From Dysgonomonas hofstadii (GTDB taxonomy: Bacteria > Bacteroidota > Bacteroidia > Bacteroidales > Dysgonomonadaceae): a stretch of DNA of 64,000 nt. How positions within the stretch are numbered: the stretch's first letter is position 1; every line of letters starts with the position of its first letter. Location of the stretch: assembly GCF_014196915.1 (NCBI RefSeq), contig NZ_JACIEP010000012.1, positions 1-64,000 on the forward strand, read 5' to 3'. The position numbers and the translations under genes were made by a program. Of this stretch, positions 45,391 to 54,951 are shown in pieces. Under the pieces are notes generated by a model. It saw only the letters and a program-made list of their open reading frames with translations, was not told where the DNA came from and did no database searches.

Positions 45391-45759
45391 CTACTTAACT
45401 ACCAGTAATGCTTCTCTGGATGTGCTATATTTAGGAGTAGTGACTACCAGCTTGAGATGATGGGAAACTGCTGTGGAAGAATAATACCTGAATATTGTTC
45501 CCCGTGTATATTCTACTCCGTCGAGGTACCATATTCCCTCACATAAGTTGCTCGGGGTAAACATCAGTTCCAGTTCAAATTCTTGCCCAGCTTGTGCGTC
45601 AAATTGTCCCAATTCTCCTCCATCCGTTAATTCAGGCCATCTGCCTAGTATGCGGGGATATTCTTCTTCTGTCATTTCGGGAAGATCCACATCCGAATCG
45701 CATGCCGTGAAACTCAATATCATGAAGATGAGAGTTATACTAAATATTATTTTTTTCAT
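45391..45759 (-). CDS. Small PUL lipoprotein, unknown function
   Basis: The 122-residue lipoprotein (Cys20 in FTAC) begins with an acidic spacer and then forms a predicted beta-rich domain with tryptophans (RWPELTDG, GIWYLDGVEY), an immunoglobulin-like pattern. It sits between susD and the GH3 gene, where surface glycan-binding lipoproteins (SusE/F-like or SGBP) are normally coded. It is much shorter than those, so it may hold a single binding domain. No named family was recognised. Confidence 0.6.
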   Translation of the reverse strand: MKKIIFSITLIFMILSFTACDSDVDLPEMTEEEYPRILGRWPELTDGGELGQFDAQAGQEFELELMFTPSNLCEGIWYLDGVEYTRGTIFRYYSSTAVSHHLKLVVTTPKYSTSREALLVVK

Positions 45760-45790
45760 ATATTATGTGTGTTTATTTTTTCCTTCTATC

Positions 45791-47407
45791 TTATTCCTTA
45801 TCCCACCATACTCTGGCATTCCAATTATCCCTACCTCCCATAGCTTCGATAGCAGCTTCATAGGCTTTTCTGTTATACGAACGTTCGGAAAGCGGGTAAT
45901 TCAATCGGCGAGGGATACTTTGCGACTCTATGGTTATAGCTCCGTAATCGTTTGACGGTTTTAGTTTAGGATAGTCTGTTCTGCGCCAGTTAGCATAGGC
46001 TTCGGGTGCATTGTGAAGATGAAGTATCCACATTTCTTCGTTTATAGCCTTAATACGCCCTTCTGTATCGGCAGGAAATGGTTTATCTATAAAATACTGA
46101 TCGATTTCGGCATCTGTAATTGCCTCTATCTTAAACTCGCTCAATAGTTTCATGGCAGCAGATACTCCGTTCTTGTAATTTTCTTCGGCAGACACGGCAT
46201 CTGTGATCTCTGACCCCCAGCGCACTTTTGCCTCACTTATCAGGAATTGTATTTCGGCATAGGTCATCAATATTCCGGGAATATCACCTTTTAGAAATGC
46301 TTTGTTGAGCTGAGGACGACAAGATTTATCCTGCCATTTTTGAGTCAGGGAACTCCAATATCCGCTTGGCCATTTATCGTACCAGAAATATCCCGGCATA
46401 GGAGGCTGAAATTTGCTCATTCCTTGTGCAGTAACAATCTCATCTGTTAAATCTATCCTGCTGAATGGCTCACCGGATACTGTTTCGTCGTAGGTGCGTG
46501 CTATGCGTAATATCCGGGGGTCGTTATTCTCCATCATTTTATCCCAGAATACCGAGCAGATAAATGGTTCGGGGTATGAGTCGCGCCCTCTCCATCGCTG
46601 AGCCATTGCATTACGTCTGATTTCAGTAATATCCCAGTCATATATATCCATATACTCAATAAGAGCGTCGTCTGATTTTGTCAATAACCCTGAAGAGGTG
46701 TCAAAAACTTCTTTTACCTCTGTCAATGATCTGGCCGGATTCACTTTGACCAGACGCATAGCTATACGCAGCCGCATAGAATTGGCAAAGCGTTTCCATT
46801 TGTTTATGTCACCTGAATAGACAATGTCGCCTGAGACAGCATCAGCATTAACATCCAGAGCTTGTTCCACAAGCTTTAGTTCACTAAGAAAGTCGTCATA
46901 AATAGCTTCTTGTTTATTATAAACCGGAGAAGATATTTCTTCCAGCAGCCCTTTCCCCGCATCGAAGTAAGGTATATCTCCATATATATCGGTGAGAATG
47001 AGAAAATAATAAACTTTCATGATACGGGCAACGGCGTTCAGGTTTTTCTGATCTTCGTCGTCTTTCGTTTTATCTATCACATCCACCAGGTTCTTTATGC
47101 CTACGCCGTACATGCGTGACCATAATTGTCCCATTGTGGCATCGTCGCGTCTGTATTGTCCTCCCCAATTGGTCACATTCCATTCCCCTTGCATCAGCTG
47201 TGTGAAACTAAGGAGATAGAAATGGTAGGTTTCTGTTATTTGCCAGTCACCCCATGTCGAGAGTTGTGCATATGACAACTGGCTGTTTGCATCCAGAACA
47301 GGAGACTTGGTGGGGTTTGTATTCATTTCATCGAAATCGTTACAAGCTGTAAAGCTCAGCAGACCTGTAAGAAGCGATGCTATTATAATATGATATATAT
47401 ATTTCAT
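45791..47407 (-). CDS. SusD/RagB-family glycan-binding outer-membrane lipoprotein
   Basis: The 538-residue lipoprotein (Cys22 in FTAC) has the SusD features: it starts NDFDEMNTNPTKSP and has the tetratricopeptide-like helices and LTDIYGDIPYFDAG, which match the SusD-like_2 group. It is the lid that captures glycan for the SusC channel. Its ATG lies 10 bp before the susC stop. The SusD type is the broader 'nutrient-binding' group, consistent with a xylan-type PUL but not specific to it. Confidence 0.93.
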   Translation of the reverse strand: MKYIYHIIIASLLTGLLSFTACNDFDEMNTNPTKSPVLDANSQLSYAQLSTWGDWQITETYHFYLLSFTQLMQGEWNVTNWGGQYRRDDATMGQLWSRMYGVGIKNLVDVIDKTKDDEDQKNLNAVARIMKVYYFLILTDIYGDIPYFDAGKGLLEEISSPVYNKQEAIYDDFLSELKLVEQALDVNADAVSGDIVYSGDINKWKRFANSMRLRIAMRLVKVNPARSLTEVKEVFDTSSGLLTKSDDALIEYMDIYDWDITEIRRNAMAQRWRGRDSYPEPFICSVFWDKMMENNDPRILRIARTYDETVSGEPFSRIDLTDEIVTAQGMSKFQPPMPGYFWYDKWPSGYWSSLTQKWQDKSCRPQLNKAFLKGDIPGILMTYAEIQFLISEAKVRWGSEITDAVSAEENYKNGVSAAMKLLSEFKIEAITDAEIDQYFIDKPFPADTEGRIKAINEEMWILHLHNAPEAYANWRRTDYPKLKPSNDYGAITIESQSIPRRLNYPLSERSYNRKAYEAAIEAMGGRDNWNARVWWDKE

Positions 47408-47417
47408 GTTTTTCTAT

Positions 47418-50400
47418 TTAAAATTTCAGATTGATATTCACTCCGTAGCTTCGGCGGGAAGGTAAAGAACCGAACTCAAGCCCCATACCTGAACTGTTAT
47501 TGTAGTTAGAGTCAGGATCAATATTGTCTATGTTTTTATAGATAATAAACGGATTACGAGCAACGAAAGATACTGACATCGATTCCGCGAATTTATTAAC
47601 GAAGCTTTTTGGTAAACGATATGAGAATGTAAGCTCTCTTACCTTTATATAACTGTTGTCGTGTACAAATACACTTGGCACAGATGTAGCCACATGTGAC
47701 CAATATTTCTCGGGATCGATAAATTTGGTATTCGCTGTATAGGATTTATTACCCGAACCATCGACATGCTCTACTACTCCGTCTACCAGATAGCCCCCCG
47801 TAGCGTTCCATGCCGCTTCTGTTACATTGGCTTCCAGTCTTTTTTCCTCTGACGTATACCATTCGTCACGTCCGGTCAAAGTTGCTTTTGCTTTTCCCGA
47901 AGCGTGATACGATCTGTCGGTCATAGAAAACATATCAGCTCCCCATTTAATATCGAAAATCGCACCCAGCGAGAAATTTTTATATGATACGTTGGTTGAT
48001 ATGCCCCCTGTCCAGTCCCAGGTCGCATTTCCCAGAACGGAGACATCGTCTGCCACCTCAGGTAATCCCGTATTCCCATTTACTATGATCTGTCCTGCAT
48101 CGTTTCTTTTAAAATCTTTTCCCATAATGGCTCCGTAGTTTTCTCCCACTACTGCATCTACTGTGACATTGAGCCAGGCTGCTTCTGCCAGTGTAAATCT
48201 TTCAATGCCCGAAGCCAGACTTTTTACCTTGTTATTATTTTTTGAGAAATTAAAATTTAAATCCCATGTCCAGTCCTTAGTTTCTATAGGACGGGTATTT
48301 AAAACTATCTCTATCCCTGAATTTTCTATTTCTCCTGCGTTTACCACTTTGGCATTATATCCGGAGGTTATAGATGTATTCAATCGCATGATCTGGTCTG
48401 TGCTTCGTTGGTTGTAATAAGTGAAATCCAATCCGATTCTGTTTTGTAAGAAGCGAAGTTCGAGGCCGGTTTCTATCGAATTGGTCCTCGTTGGCTTCAA
48501 TTCGCTGTTTGGCACTTCCGAATTATAAATTGTACCCAAAGCATAAGAAAGGTATGATTTATCTATCATGGCATACATCAGATCCAGACGATAGGGGTCA
48601 GTATCACTACCTACTTGTGCCGCCGATGCTCTTATCTTTCCATAAGAAAGAAAACTTTTATTCATTTTAAAAGCTTCAGTGAAGAGGAATGAAGTCGAAA
48701 CCGATGGATACACGTAAGTATTTTTTCCTGATGGTAAAGTTGACGACTTATCGGCACGTAAAGTAGCATCCAGATACAGGAAGTCTTTATATCCCACGTT
48801 GGCTGTGGCAAATAGTGAGTTTATCTGTTTCTGATAAATATCCTCAGTTACTTCTTTTATCAAGAAACTTTGTAATGCAACGACCTCACGCATACGCATA
48901 TCTTTTGCAGTAGTCGTATTTGTATTGTTCTTTACATAAAAGATATTTCCTCCTAAATTACCACCCAGCGAAAAATCTTCGACACGGTCATTGTATGAAA
49001 CCAAAAGTTCTGTATTATAGGTATAGTTGCGAAACAAACGTTCCTGCAGATATCCTGTTTCTTTTCCCGGAGTTGTAGGCGGAGCAAAATCTTTGAATTT
49101 CATTAGATTGACTTCACCACCTGCAGTCAGTCTTGCACTTAATTTGTCTGTAATTCTATAATTAAGAACCCCTGTTCCCGAAAACCGGTCTTTATCCGAT
49201 TCGTTCTTCATCTCATTAGTTATCCAATACGGGTTCAGGTTGTATGGATCCAGATTGTTCCAGTCATAATATTTTCCGTCTTCAGTCACATAACTGTTTT
49301 TTAACCATTTTTGATCGAATGTGGTAGCCAGAGTTATCAGGTTTTTCCCCACATTGGTTCTGTCATCTGATAGTGCAGGCCTGTTTTTTACATCTTCGCG
49401 CACATAGTTCATTTTTACATCCAGATCCAACTTTTTCAAAAATGTAGTATTGGCTCTCAGGTTGATACTGTTTCTGCCCATTCCGGAATTGGGTACTATG
49501 TCGCTATTAGTCATATTAGTATATGAAAGCCTGACCCCTGTATCTTCCCTGTTTGCATTCAATACAACAGTATTGGTGGTTGTCACACCTGTGCGGAAAA
49601 AACCATCGATATTATTTTCGATGAATTTGTAGGGACGTCTGACCCCGTCAAAGTAATTGATATGAAGCCCTTCATCTATTTTAGGCCCCCAGCTTTTGCT
49701 GGAACTGTGATTATCGTCTGTTCCCGAAATGCGTCCCGCTGTTCCCTGACCATAAGTAGTTTGTAGATTATCGTACTTGGTCAACTGTTGTTCGATGGTC
49801 GTTGTTGAATTGAATTCGATGCCGATAGCCTTTCCTTTGGCCGCCTTTTTAGTAGTGATAAGGATTACCCCGTGTGATGCCCTACTTCCATAAAGAGCAG
49901 ATGCAGCAGGACCTTTCAGAACTGAAATGTTTTCAATATCGTCAGGGTTGATGCTCGAAATTCCGTCGCCAAGGTCAAATCCTCCGTTTTTATCGGCCGA
50001 ACCAAAGTTCGTATTGTCTAGCGGCACACCGTCTACTACATATAGGGGTTGGTTGTTGCCGGTAAGTTCTGTGCTACCTCTGATAATAACCCTGCTACTA
50101 CCCGAAGGTCCTCCGGCAGTTTGGCTAATAACCAATCCTGGTACTTTACCTGCCAGTGCATTGATAACATTGGTTTCTTTTGCTTTATCCAGTTCATCAC
50201 CTTTAACCTCTCCGACCGAATATCCCAAAGCTTTTTTCTCCCTCTTGATTCCCAGTGCGGTTACGGCAACTTCTTTCAATACATTTTCTTTTTCTTCCAG
50301 TACGATTGAAAGTTGTTTGGGCTCAGTGATTAGAATTTCCTGGTCTACAAAGCCTAAAAACTTGATTACCAATACAGAATTTTTAGATACCTTGATGGAA

Positions 50401-50618
50401 AATTTTCCGTCCACATCTGTAATTGTTCCGGTATTGGTTCCTTTTATTACAACAGATGCCCCTATAAGAGGTTCATTTTGGTTGTCTGTTATAGTACCTT
50501 TAATTTCCCACGGAGTTTGTTGCTCTGTTTTTATACCATAGGAGTATGCATGAATTTTATGTCCATACCATCCGGATAACAAGAAGCATAGAAGTAGAAT
50601 GTGCGTTCTTCTTTTCAT
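47418..50618 (-). CDS. SusC/RagA-family TonB-dependent outer-membrane transporter
   Basis: The 1066-residue protein has a signal peptide (about 1-24), a carboxypeptidase-regulatory-like domain (about 38-115), a TonB plug (about 120-235) with the SusC box DGVPLDNTNF and SVLKGPAASALYGSRA, and a 22-strand barrel ending in NINLKF. It imports oligosaccharides with energy from TonB. It is the first gene of the structural PUL operon. The HTCS gene lies upstream on the same strand after a 164-bp gap. No good -7 box was found in that gap, which fits activation by the HTCS. Confidence 0.95.
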   Translation of the reverse strand: MKRRTHILLLCFLLSGWYGHKIHAYSYGIKTEQQTPWEIKGTITDNQNEPLIGASVVIKGTNTGTITDVDGKFSIKVSKNSVLVIKFLGFVDQEILITEPKQLSIVLEEKENVLKEVAVTALGIKREKKALGYSVGEVKGDELDKAKETNVINALAGKVPGLVISQTAGGPSGSSRVIIRGSTELTGNNQPLYVVDGVPLDNTNFGSADKNGGFDLGDGISSINPDDIENISVLKGPAASALYGSRASHGVILITTKKAAKGKAIGIEFNSTTTIEQQLTKYDNLQTTYGQGTAGRISGTDDNHSSSKSWGPKIDEGLHINYFDGVRRPYKFIENNIDGFFRTGVTTTNTVVLNANREDTGVRLSYTNMTNSDIVPNSGMGRNSINLRANTTFLKKLDLDVKMNYVREDVKNRPALSDDRTNVGKNLITLATTFDQKWLKNSYVTEDGKYYDWNNLDPYNLNPYWITNEMKNESDKDRFSGTGVLNYRITDKLSARLTAGGEVNLMKFKDFAPPTTPGKETGYLQERLFRNYTYNTELLVSYNDRVEDFSLGGNLGGNIFYVKNNTNTTTAKDMRMREVVALQSFLIKEVTEDIYQKQINSLFATANVGYKDFLYLDATLRADKSSTLPSGKNTYVYPSVSTSFLFTEAFKMNKSFLSYGKIRASAAQVGSDTDPYRLDLMYAMIDKSYLSYALGTIYNSEVPNSELKPTRTNSIETGLELRFLQNRIGLDFTYYNQRSTDQIMRLNTSITSGYNAKVVNAGEIENSGIEIVLNTRPIETKDWTWDLNFNFSKNNNKVKSLASGIERFTLAEAAWLNVTVDAVVGENYGAIMGKDFKRNDAGQIIVNGNTGLPEVADDVSVLGNATWDWTGGISTNVSYKNFSLGAIFDIKWGADMFSMTDRSYHASGKAKATLTGRDEWYTSEEKRLEANVTEAAWNATGGYLVDGVVEHVDGSGNKSYTANTKFIDPEKYWSHVATSVPSVFVHDNSYIKVRELTFSYRLPKSFVNKFAESMSVSFVARNPFIIYKNIDNIDPDSNYNNSSGMGLEFGSLPSRRSYGVNINLKF

Positions 50619-50782
50619 TAATATTGAATTTATGGTTGTGACTAAATAATAATAGCTGGTGCAATAGTAGTTATAATGTTGAAAAAGGGGGTTTGAATTC
50701 TATCACTTATAGGTTCGATTGCTAACATTTAACATTCAAGCCTTGGAATAGAACCAAATAGAATGGATATATCCGGAAATAA

Positions 50783-53700
50783 TCAGGAGGATAAAATATC
50801 AGACGGACTTTGTCCATAGTATTTCTTAAAAACTGTACTGAAATACTTTACATTGTCAAATCCGGAAAGCAGGGCTACATCTTTTACATTGTGTTTTCTG
50901 TTTTCGAGCAGTTCTTTTGCATATTTCAGTCTTATTACCCTGATAAATTCATTGGGTGATTGTCCTGCCAATACTTTTAGTTTCTCATACACCAAAGTTC
51001 TGCTCATACCAATCTGAGAACAGAGGTTGTCAATGGAGAAACTACTATCGGGAATATTGCGGGTTACAATTTCAATACATTTCTCCAAAAACAAGTCGTC
51101 AATATTATTAATCCGGGGTTTTTCTTCTACCTCTTTATTGATATGATCTATTGCACTCTCTAATTTGTTTTTGGTAATATAATGCTGCTGGATGCGTTTT
51201 CTTATGTTCAGAAAATTATTGACTTTTACTTTCAGCAAGTCTATATCGAACGGTTTCACAATATAATCGTCTGCTCCGTATTCGAGACTGGCCCTAAGTC
51301 TCGATTCGTCATCAATAGCAGTGAGTAAAATGACATGAATATGAGAAGTGTGAATATCCGATTTTAATTTTTTACACAATTCATCACCTTGCATACCATC
51401 CATCATAATATCGGAAATAACCAGATCGACAGTATTGTTTTCGAGGAAATCCAGAGCCTCTTCTGCTGAAGGCACCCCATAAATTTTATAGTTAGGGGAA
51501 AGTGTGGATAACAAGTAATTACGCATATCGTTGTTGTCCTCAACCAATAAAATCCTATACGATTCGTGGCGATAGGTAGATGTGGAGGTTAACAAGTTTT
51601 CTTTTTGACCATTTTCTTTTTCAGAACGGCTGGATATAAAGGCTTTTCCTTTTAGCGGAACTGACAGATAGAAGATGGTACCTTTATTCTCTTCACTATT
51701 GAAGTGTAGATTGCCTCCTAGCTGTTCGGCCAGTTTTTTTGTAAACATCAAACCGACGCCAGATCCCAATTCCTGTGAATTGATGGTGTTCTCTCCTCTG
51801 AACTGGTGTTTGAATATATATTTCCTGTTCTCTTTGGATATCCCTATTCCAAAGTCTTCTATTTCTATAATGATAGATTTATCATCATATTTTAGTCTTA
51901 AATATACATCATTGTAGGCATAGGAATATTTGATAGCATTTGACAAGAGATTATCCACTATTCTTTCTATTTTCTTAAGGTCTGTTTCCACAATAATTCC
52001 TTCGCCGGGTAATTCCAGATACAGATTGATATTCCTTTGTTCGGCAAAAGGAGTAAACTGTTTCAATTTTCCGGTCAGTAGGTCATTCAGATTAAAAATA
52101 GAAAGGTTTATTTTAGAAGGGCTTATCGCTTCTTTCTGGAAATCGAGCAGTTGAGTAGTCATCTGCAACAGTTTTTCTCCATTCTGCATTGCCGTCTGGA
52201 GATAAGTTTTTCCTTTTTCTGTTAACTGGGGCTCATCTCCCAGGTTATTCAATGGAGCCAGCACCAAAGATAAAGGCGTGCGTATATCGTGAGCTACATT
52301 AACAAAGAATTTTATTTTATCTTCCGATTGTTTTTTTAGTAAACGCTCTCTGTAATATCTCCAAATCCAATAAAGTATGCCGCTGAATATAGTAATATAC
52401 AATAGCCAGGCCCATATGGTATTCCAAAAAGGTTGTTTAACCACTACTTGTATCGACCTTTCTCCTAAAATCTCGCCATCATTTTTATTAAAGCATTGAA
52501 CTCTGAACAGGTAATTACCCGGAGGAATATTGGTGTAATTAGCAGACAATGAAGCATCCTTTCCAACCCAATCGTCATCAAAATTCTCCAGTTTATACTT
52601 ATATTCGTAGCTCTGCGAATTATATAAATCGATAGCTGTATATCCGAAAGAGAAAGAGTTCTGATCATGCTTCAACTCTATTTTGGATAGTTCGTCAATT
52701 GGTTTGGATAATAGTTGAGGGTTACTTATCGGCGTGATTATCTGGTACGATAGGCGGAAGTCGGTAAAAAACAATCTTGGATTTAACTTCTGGTTCCTTA
52801 TATTGTCCGGATCGAAAATAACAGCTCCTTCTGTACCTCCGAAGGCCATACGTCCGTCATGCAATTGAGCAAAAGACATAAACAGGAATTGGTTTGTCGG
52901 TAAGTTTGCTACATTGAACATGAATTTCCGCTCGTGAGGATCGAAACAAAACAGCCCCTTATCAGTACTTATCCACAAAATGCCTCTTTTATCTCTTAGC
53001 ATTCCAAAAATGAAATTAGAGGGAAGTTCATTATAAGTAGAAAAATTTTCCACTTCATTTGTTTCTAAATTCATCACATTCAGTCCTCCTCCGTCTGTTC
53101 CAAACCATATTTCGTTACCTATGAAGATAGACGAGTAAACAAAAGAATTACTTTTGATATTATATTTGCCTATATTATTGAAAAAGTGTTCTTTTTTCCC
53201 TGTTTGTGTGTTGAGAATGTAAAAACCATTCGATGTGGCTATAAATAGTTTATTATGACTTATTTCTTTTAATGACTTTACTTGTTTTATATCATAATAA
53301 GTAAATGTTTCTATTCCGTTTTTCACACTTCTTCTGCCTAAAGGAGAATACAAGCATCCAAACCATAAATCACCGTTCGAATCATTCAGCGAGGCATACA
53401 AGCATTCTAGCTGTGGGTTTCCTTGCATAGAAGGAATGTGCCTTAGTACTCCTCTGTTTTTGTCGATACAATAGATCCCTGTGCTATACCCCCCTGTCCA
53501 TATTTTCCCTTCATTGTCTTCGGTCAGGGTAAGGAAATTATTCTGTCCATCAAGAAAGTGCCGCCATTGTTTCGTCTGGATGTTATAATAGCTTACACCC
53601 GCGTTGGTTGCAAACCAAAGGTCTTTATCTTTATCTTCTAAAATAGCATAAATATGACTCCCTTTCACCGATTGTTGTTTATATGGAATATGGCGTATCC

Positions 53701-54697
53701 ATTCAAAATCTTCATTCTCCTCGGCTATGGTAACTCCTCCCGAGTAGGTTGCTATCCAAATATTATTTTTATCAATCAGGAGGTCATAGACGCCATTTGC
53801 CTTAAGCGTCCCTTTTTTTTCTTCATCGGCAGAAAAGTATAATTCAGCTTTTTTGTCCTTTGGGCTGAGTTTATAGACTCCTCCTCCATCCAGTCCAATC
53901 AATAAGTCATCTCCCCACTTTCTTATCGCTTTTATTGGAACACAAGGTATCTCCGTTAAATAAGGAAAATACAAATGCTTGGCATGAGCTATATCCCAAA
54001 CAAACATGCCTGAACTGAAACTGCCTGCCCACAAGTAATTTAGATTTTTATCGTGATAAGTACTCATGACATTATGGCCTGCCCATAGATGCTCACCTTC
54101 TAACTTTTGAGTATGGATATTAAAAAATAATACACCCTGAGTTGTTCCCAATATCAGTAAAGAATCGGGATAGTAGGTAAGTGAATTGATAGATAGATCA
54201 GCATTCACGCATTTTATGGAGCTTTTATCAGATAGAGGTATTGTGTAAAGTCCTTCTGTTGTTCCCAACCACATCTGGTTCAGGGAATCTATATACAAAT
54301 CCAGCATTATAATGGATTGAGAGACTAAGCCTATATCTTTGAAAAATACGAAAGAGTCGGATAAAGAGTCGTAATAATATATCCTTCCTGTATCAGTAAA
54401 TGCCCAGAGTGTATTGTTTGCGGTTTTTTTTAGACGGACTTCACGCCCGTCTTTATTTTCCATGACTTCCGATTGAGAAAGGTAGTAATGTTTAATGTTG
54501 CGCCCGTCATATCTGCTTACCCCTGTCCTGGAGGCAATCCATATAAAGCCATATTCATCTTTCACAATATTGTAAACCGATTCACTCATCTGATTGCTGG
54601 CATCAATGAGCTGGTGACATTTAAATGAATTTTGACCAACCAATATAGTTCCTGTCAAACAAATTGAAATAATGATAATCAGACCCTTTTTTAGCAT
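50783..54697 (-). CDS. Hybrid two-component system sensor-regulator (HTCS)
   Basis: The 1304-residue protein has a signal/anchor segment and a large periplasmic region (to about 750) with 'two-component regulator propeller' repeats and a Y_Y_Y domain. One membrane helix (about 757-774) leads to a histidine kinase (AHDIRTPLS, with the phospho-His near 802, and an ATPase region), a receiver domain (DLVISDIMMDGM, Asp near 1094) and a C-terminal AraC-type HTH. In Bacteroidota, HTCS proteins sense oligosaccharides and switch on the adjacent PUL. The ATG at 54697 is used, because the longer frame to 54748 overlaps the -7 box at 54728-54735. The ligand is probably a xylo-oligosaccharide, inferred from the locus. 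Confidence 0.94.
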   Translation of the reverse strand: MLKKGLIIIISICLTGTILVGQNSFKCHQLIDASNQMSESVYNIVKDEYGFIWIASRTGVSRYDGRNIKHYYLSQSEVMENKDGREVRLKKTANNTLWAFTDTGRIYYYDSLSDSFVFFKDIGLVSQSIIMLDLYIDSLNQMWLGTTEGLYTIPLSDKSSIKCVNADLSINSLTYYPDSLLILGTTQGVLFFNIHTQKLEGEHLWAGHNVMSTYHDKNLNYLWAGSFSSGMFVWDIAHAKHLYFPYLTEIPCVPIKAIRKWGDDLLIGLDGGGVYKLSPKDKKAELYFSADEEKKGTLKANGVYDLLIDKNNIWIATYSGGVTIAEENEDFEWIRHIPYKQQSVKGSHIYAILEDKDKDLWFATNAGVSYYNIQTKQWRHFLDGQNNFLTLTEDNEGKIWTGGYSTGIYCIDKNRGVLRHIPSMQGNPQLECLYASLNDSNGDLWFGCLYSPLGRRSVKNGIETFTYYDIKQVKSLKEISHNKLFIATSNGFYILNTQTGKKEHFFNNIGKYNIKSNSFVYSSIFIGNEIWFGTDGGGLNVMNLETNEVENFSTYNELPSNFIFGMLRDKRGILWISTDKGLFCFDPHERKFMFNVANLPTNQFLFMSFAQLHDGRMAFGGTEGAVIFDPDNIRNQKLNPRLFFTDFRLSYQIITPISNPQLLSKPIDELSKIELKHDQNSFSFGYTAIDLYNSQSYEYKYKLENFDDDWVGKDASLSANYTNIPPGNYLFRVQCFNKNDGEILGERSIQVVVKQPFWNTIWAWLLYITIFSGILYWIWRYYRERLLKKQSEDKIKFFVNVAHDIRTPLSLVLAPLNNLGDEPQLTEKGKTYLQTAMQNGEKLLQMTTQLLDFQKEAISPSKINLSIFNLNDLLTGKLKQFTPFAEQRNINLYLELPGEGIIVETDLKKIERIVDNLLSNAIKYSYAYNDVYLRLKYDDKSIIIEIEDFGIGISKENRKYIFKHQFRGENTINSQELGSGVGLMFTKKLAEQLGGNLHFNSEENKGTIFYLSVPLKGKAFISSRSEKENGQKENLLTSTSTYRHESYRILLVEDNNDMRNYLLSTLSPNYKIYGVPSAEEALDFLENNTVDLVISDIMMDGMQGDELCKKLKSDIHTSHIHVILLTAIDDESRLRASLEYGADDYIVKPFDIDLLKVKVNNFLNIRKRIQQHYITKNKLESAIDHINKEVEEKPRINNIDDLFLEKCIEIVTRNIPDSSFSIDNLCSQIGMSRTLVYEKLKVLAGQSPNEFIRVIRLKYAKELLENRKHNVKDVALLSGFDNVKYFSTVFKKYYGQSPSDILSS

Positions 54698-54727
54698 TAT
54701 AGTAAAGTAGATTCTATTTTCTCCCTT

Positions 54728-54735
54728 CAAAAATA
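54728..54735 (-). promoter_or_regulatory. -7 box TATTTTTG of the HTCS gene
   Basis: A perfect TAnnTTTG match on the minus strand lies 30 bp before the ATG at 54697 and supports that start. Confidence 0.5.
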
Positions 54736-54892
54736 ATACTATTTTCAAACTATTGTAAATTTGGTGGAAAGAATAGTAAAAAGAGCATTTCGATTTATCA
54801 TCATTTCCGGCATTTATTTCTAGTCGGAGTTAAATGAATAACCTCACACGGTATGTGATGTAAGTAATTGTGAGTAAATGATATATGAATAT

Positions 54893-54933
54893 AAAATGGA
54901 CTTAGGTATACATGAAAGCCTAAGTCCACTTTT
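54893..54933 (-). terminator. Terminator of the first sulfatase gene
   Basis: TGGACTTAGG pairs perfectly with CCTAAGTCCA around a 12-base loop, flanked by AAAA and TTTT. It lies just after the sulfatase stop codon and separates the sulfatase cluster from the HTCS and SusCD locus, so the two are independent transcripts. Confidence 0.8.
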
Positions 54934-54951
54934 GAAGTATAAATTAAATGA

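Noticed and set aside
49927-50541. 204-codon plus-strand frame opposite susC
   Set aside because: It is Ser/Thr/Pro-rich mirror translation of the plug region, with no promoter or homologous motif.
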